Source: Erysipelotrichaceae bacterium | GTDB lineage: Bacteria > Bacillota_I > Bacilli_A > Erysipelotrichales > Erysipelotrichaceae | DNA: 7,381 nucleotides | Reading direction: 5' to 3' | NCBI GenBank assembly: GCA_017620435.1 | Contig: JAFZQL010000140.1 | Span: 1 to 7,381 of the forward strand | Shown: one piece after another, positions 5,433 to 7,381 of the stretch | How the letters are laid out: every line of letters begins with the position of its first letter | How positions within the stretch are numbered: the stretch's first letter is position 1 | Translations under genes and position numbers: made by a program | Notes under the pieces: model-generated | The model's database searches: none | Seen by the model: only the letters and a program-made list of their open reading frames with translations | What the model was told of the DNA's origin: nothing

Positions 5433-6365
5433 ATGAAAAAGATACCGATCTGGATCGATACCGATACCGGTGTCGATGATTCGCTGGCTCTGCTATGTGC
5501 CTGCAGAATCGAAGAATTCGATATGGTTGGCGTTTCGGCTGTTGCCGGGAATACGACATTAGACAACGCCTTCAGGAATGCCAGAGATGTCCTGTCTCTT
5601 GCGGGAAGAGAAGACGTTAAAGTATATCAAGGCGCGGACAGACCGCTGGTAAATCCGCTGCGTACTGCGCCGCATGTACATGGCGAAAACGGCCTTGGAG
5701 GGGCAGATATTCCAAGATCCAAGGCTCCTCTTGAAACGATGAATGCCTTTGACACCTTGTATGAGAAAGCCAAAGAACTGAAAGGGGAACTGACGGTCTG
5801 TGCCGTCGGACCTCTGACCAATATCGCAATTACGATCGCCAAGCATCCTGATGTCGTCGACTATATCAAAGTCCTCAATATCATGGGCGGAGCAGCGATC
5901 GGAGGCAACGTTACTCCGTGTGCGGAATTCAATATCTTTGTAGATCCGCATGCGGCGGAGAATGTGTTTAAATCCGGCATTCCGGTAAACATGTTCGGAC
6001 TGGATGTCACATTGAAAGCATTCCTGGATGATAAAGATATCAAGGAGATCATCTCTTACGACAATCCTGCCGCCAGACTATTTGAAGATTCCAATCACTT
6101 ATTATATAAGGCGCAGGAAAACAAGAAGTTCAGCGGGCTCTGCGAACATGATGCCTGCCCGGTGATCTATACCGCGCATCCGGAATGGTTCACGGGACAG
6201 AAGTGCGGCATCTACGTGGAAACACAGGGAACGATCAGTCAGGGAAAGACGGTCACGGATCTGTGGACCGACTACAAATACGAAGACCGGCACTGCCAGG
6301 CCTTCCTGGATGTGGACCGGGAGAAATTCGTATCCCTGATTAAAAAGATATACAAGTCTTATTAG
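5433..6365 (+). CDS. Inosine/uridine-type nucleoside hydrolase, second copy
   Basis: A 310-residue paralogue of the preceding gene, also an IUNH-family ribohydrolase cleaving nucleosides to base plus ribose in the cytosol. The signature reads DTDTGVDDS (9-17), keeping the aspartates D9, D11, D15 and D16 but with threonine for the usual proline. AGN (38-40), HVHGENGLGG (81-90), the intact GPLTN (126-130), MGGAA...AEFNIFVDP (151-172), GLDVT (189-193) and EHDACPV (238-244) with H239 and D240 complete the set. It is clearly related to its neighbour but diverged along its length, so the pair is an old duplication or two separately acquired members, plausibly with different base preferences. It starts one base after its neighbour's stop and is followed after 14 bases by the aminopeptidase gene. 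No promoter or terminator is visible between them. Confidence 0.94.
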   Translation: MKKIPIWIDTDTGVDDSLALLCACRIEEFDMVGVSAVAGNTTLDNAFRNARDVLSLAGREDVKVYQGADRPLVNPLRTAPHVHGENGLGGADIPRSKAPLETMNAFDTLYEKAKELKGELTVCAVGPLTNIAITIAKHPDVVDYIKVLNIMGGAAIGGNVTPCAEFNIFVDPHAAENVFKSGIPVNMFGLDVTLKAFLDDKDIKEIISYDNPAARLFEDSNHLLYKAQENKKFSGLCEHDACPVIYTAHPEWFTGQKCGIYVETQGTISQGKTVTDLWTDYKYEDRHCQAFLDVDREKFVSLIKKIYKSY

Positions 6366-6379
6366 AAAGAAGGATAAAG

Positions 6380-7381
6380 ATGAAAACAGTTTGGGAAAAA
6401 TACAAAGGAAAGCAGCTGAAACAGGTAATGACTTTTGCGGAAGGATATAAAGAATTCCTGAGCAATGTCAAGACCGAACGGGAAGCTGTGAAAGAAGCCA
6501 TAGCCATGGCCGAAAAAGCCGGATTCAAGCCTTTCAGGAACGTCAAGAAACTGAACCCGGGCGACAAGTTCTATTTCAACAACAGAGACAAGTCTCTGGC
6601 TCTGTTTGTGGTCGGCAATAAGAAGATCGAAGATGGCATGAACATTCTCGGCGCGCATATCGACTCTCCGAGGATCGACCTGAAACAGAATCCGCTGTAT
6701 GAAGACAACGGACTGGCCTTTTTCGATACGCACTACTACGGCGGAATCAAGCACTATCAGTGGGTAGCCAGACCACTGTCGCTGCACGGCGTCGTCTGCA
6801 GGAAAGACGGAACGAACGTCGATATCTGCATCGGCGAGAAAGAAGGGGATCCTGTCCTGGAGATCTCCGATCTGCTTCCGCATCTGGCCAGAGATCAGAT
6901 GACCAAGACCGGAAACAAGATCGTTGAAGGCGAAGATCTGAATGCTTTGATCGGTTCGATCCCGGCAGAAGGGGAAGAAGAGAAGGATCCGATCAAGAAG
7001 AACATTCTGGATCTGCTGAAAAAGGAATATGGCATCGAGGAAGACGACTTCCTTTCCGCTGAGCTGGAACTGGTTCCTGCCGGAAAAGCGAGAGATCTCG
7101 GTCTGGATAAAAGTATGATCATAGGTTACGGCCATGACGACAGGATCTGCGCCTATACGTCGCTGATCGCCTTGCTGGAATCCAAAGATCCCGATCGGAC
7201 ATCTGTCTGTATCCTTACCGATAAGGAAGAGGTCGGTTCGATCGGTTCGACCGGTGCATCTTCATCGTTCTTTGAGAATGCAGTTGCGGAACTGATTTCG
7301 CTGCAGGACAAGTACAACGAACTGAGATTGAGACATGCCCTGGAGAATTCAAAGATGCTGTCGAGCGATGTATCGATCGCC
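6380..7381 (+). CDS. M18-family metalloaminopeptidase (aspartyl aminopeptidase type), 3' partial
   Basis: The frame is open from ATG at 6380 to the last base, giving 334 residues of a family usually near 450-470, so the C-terminus is outside the window. M18 enzymes are cytosolic, two-zinc, usually dodecameric aminopeptidases that remove N-terminal residues from peptides, often acidic ones. Visible motifs are: GAHIDSPRIDLKQNPLYE (91-108) with zinc ligand H93; DTHYYGGIKHYQW (116-128); GYGHDDRICAYTS (249-261) with the metal-bridging aspartate; DKEEVGSIGSTGA (281-293) with catalytic E283 and zinc ligand E284; and SSDVSIA (328-334) with zinc ligand D330. The final zinc histidine lies beyond the end. 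The start is supported by AGAAGGA (6368-6374), five bases upstream. It follows the second nucleoside hydrolase by 14 bases and probably shares its transcript. The substrate residue is not deducible from this part. Confidence 0.95.
   Translation, partial: MKTVWEKYKGKQLKQVMTFAEGYKEFLSNVKTEREAVKEAIAMAEKAGFKPFRNVKKLNPGDKFYFNNRDKSLALFVVGNKKIEDGMNILGAHIDSPRIDLKQNPLYEDNGLAFFDTHYYGGIKHYQWVARPLSLHGVVCRKDGTNVDICIGEKEGDPVLEISDLLPHLARDQMTKTGNKIVEGEDLNALIGSIPAEGEEEKDPIKKNILDLLKKEYGIEEDDFLSAELELVPAGKARDLGLDKSMIIGYGHDDRICAYTSLIALLESKDPDRTSVCILTDKEEVGSIGSTGASSSFFENAVAELISLQDKYNELRLRHALENSKMLSSDVSIA

Noticed and set aside
4970..5566. A 198-codon minus-strand open frame spanning the junction of the two nucleoside hydrolases.
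   Set aside because: It is antisense to two well-supported genes, with no recognisable product.
6362..7135. A 257-codon open frame on the minus strand.
   Set aside because: It is exactly antisense to the M18 aminopeptidase frame, which carries all the family's motifs. The translated product resembles no family I recognise and is an artefact of codon bias.
7230..7255. A short repeated GGTTCGA(T/C)C unit.
   Set aside because: It encodes the conserved Gly-Ser-x-Gly-Ser-x-Gly stretch of the M18 motif, so the repeat follows from the protein sequence.

Overview
This window looks like ordinary chromosome from an anaerobic Bacillota, possibly an Erysipelotrichia-type Firmicute. That placement is an inference from the class III (oxygen-sensitive) ribonucleotide reductase of the Thermotoga-like subtype, strong purine-rich ribosome binding sites, frequent AGA arginine codons, a short bidirectional intrinsic terminator and the gene content. 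I cannot name the genus. No mobile element, tRNA, rRNA or CRISPR array is visible. Coding density is very high: the longest gene-free stretch is the 81-base divergent promoter region at 4400-4480.

Region 1 (1-2615, plus strand) covers DNA precursor synthesis and redox. It opens inside nrdD, the anaerobic ribonucleoside-triphosphate reductase, whose N-terminus lies before the window. After the glycyl-radical site the protein carries an extra C-terminal thioredoxin-fold domain with a CPKC redox pair. A 43-base gap with a perfectly palindromic hairpin leads to a thioredoxin-reductase-like flavoprotein (trxB). This enzyme keeps its CAVC redox site but has lost the arginines that normally hold the 2'-phosphate of NADPH. 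Together the two genes suggest an electron relay: an unknown donor to the flavoprotein, then the fused redoxin, then the NrdD active site. This pair is the most interesting part of the window. A strong bidirectional terminator follows.

Region 2 (2637-4399, minus strand) is a two-gene operon for nucleoside salvage: an adenosine deaminase (add) followed by an NP-I family nucleoside phosphorylase. They are joined by an ATGA start/stop overlap. The operon converges on trxB and shares its terminator.

Region 3 (4400-4480) is a compact intergenic region with candidate promoters facing both ways.

Region 4 (4481-7381, plus strand) holds two tandem paralogous inosine/uridine-type nucleoside hydrolases separated by one base. 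A 14-base gap leads to an M18-family metalloaminopeptidase cut off by the window end. Regions 2 and 4 form a divergent nucleoside-scavenging locus: deamination of adenosine, phosphorolysis, and hydrolysis of N-glycosidic bonds to release bases and ribose or ribose-1-phosphate, with a cytosolic peptidase co-transcribed.
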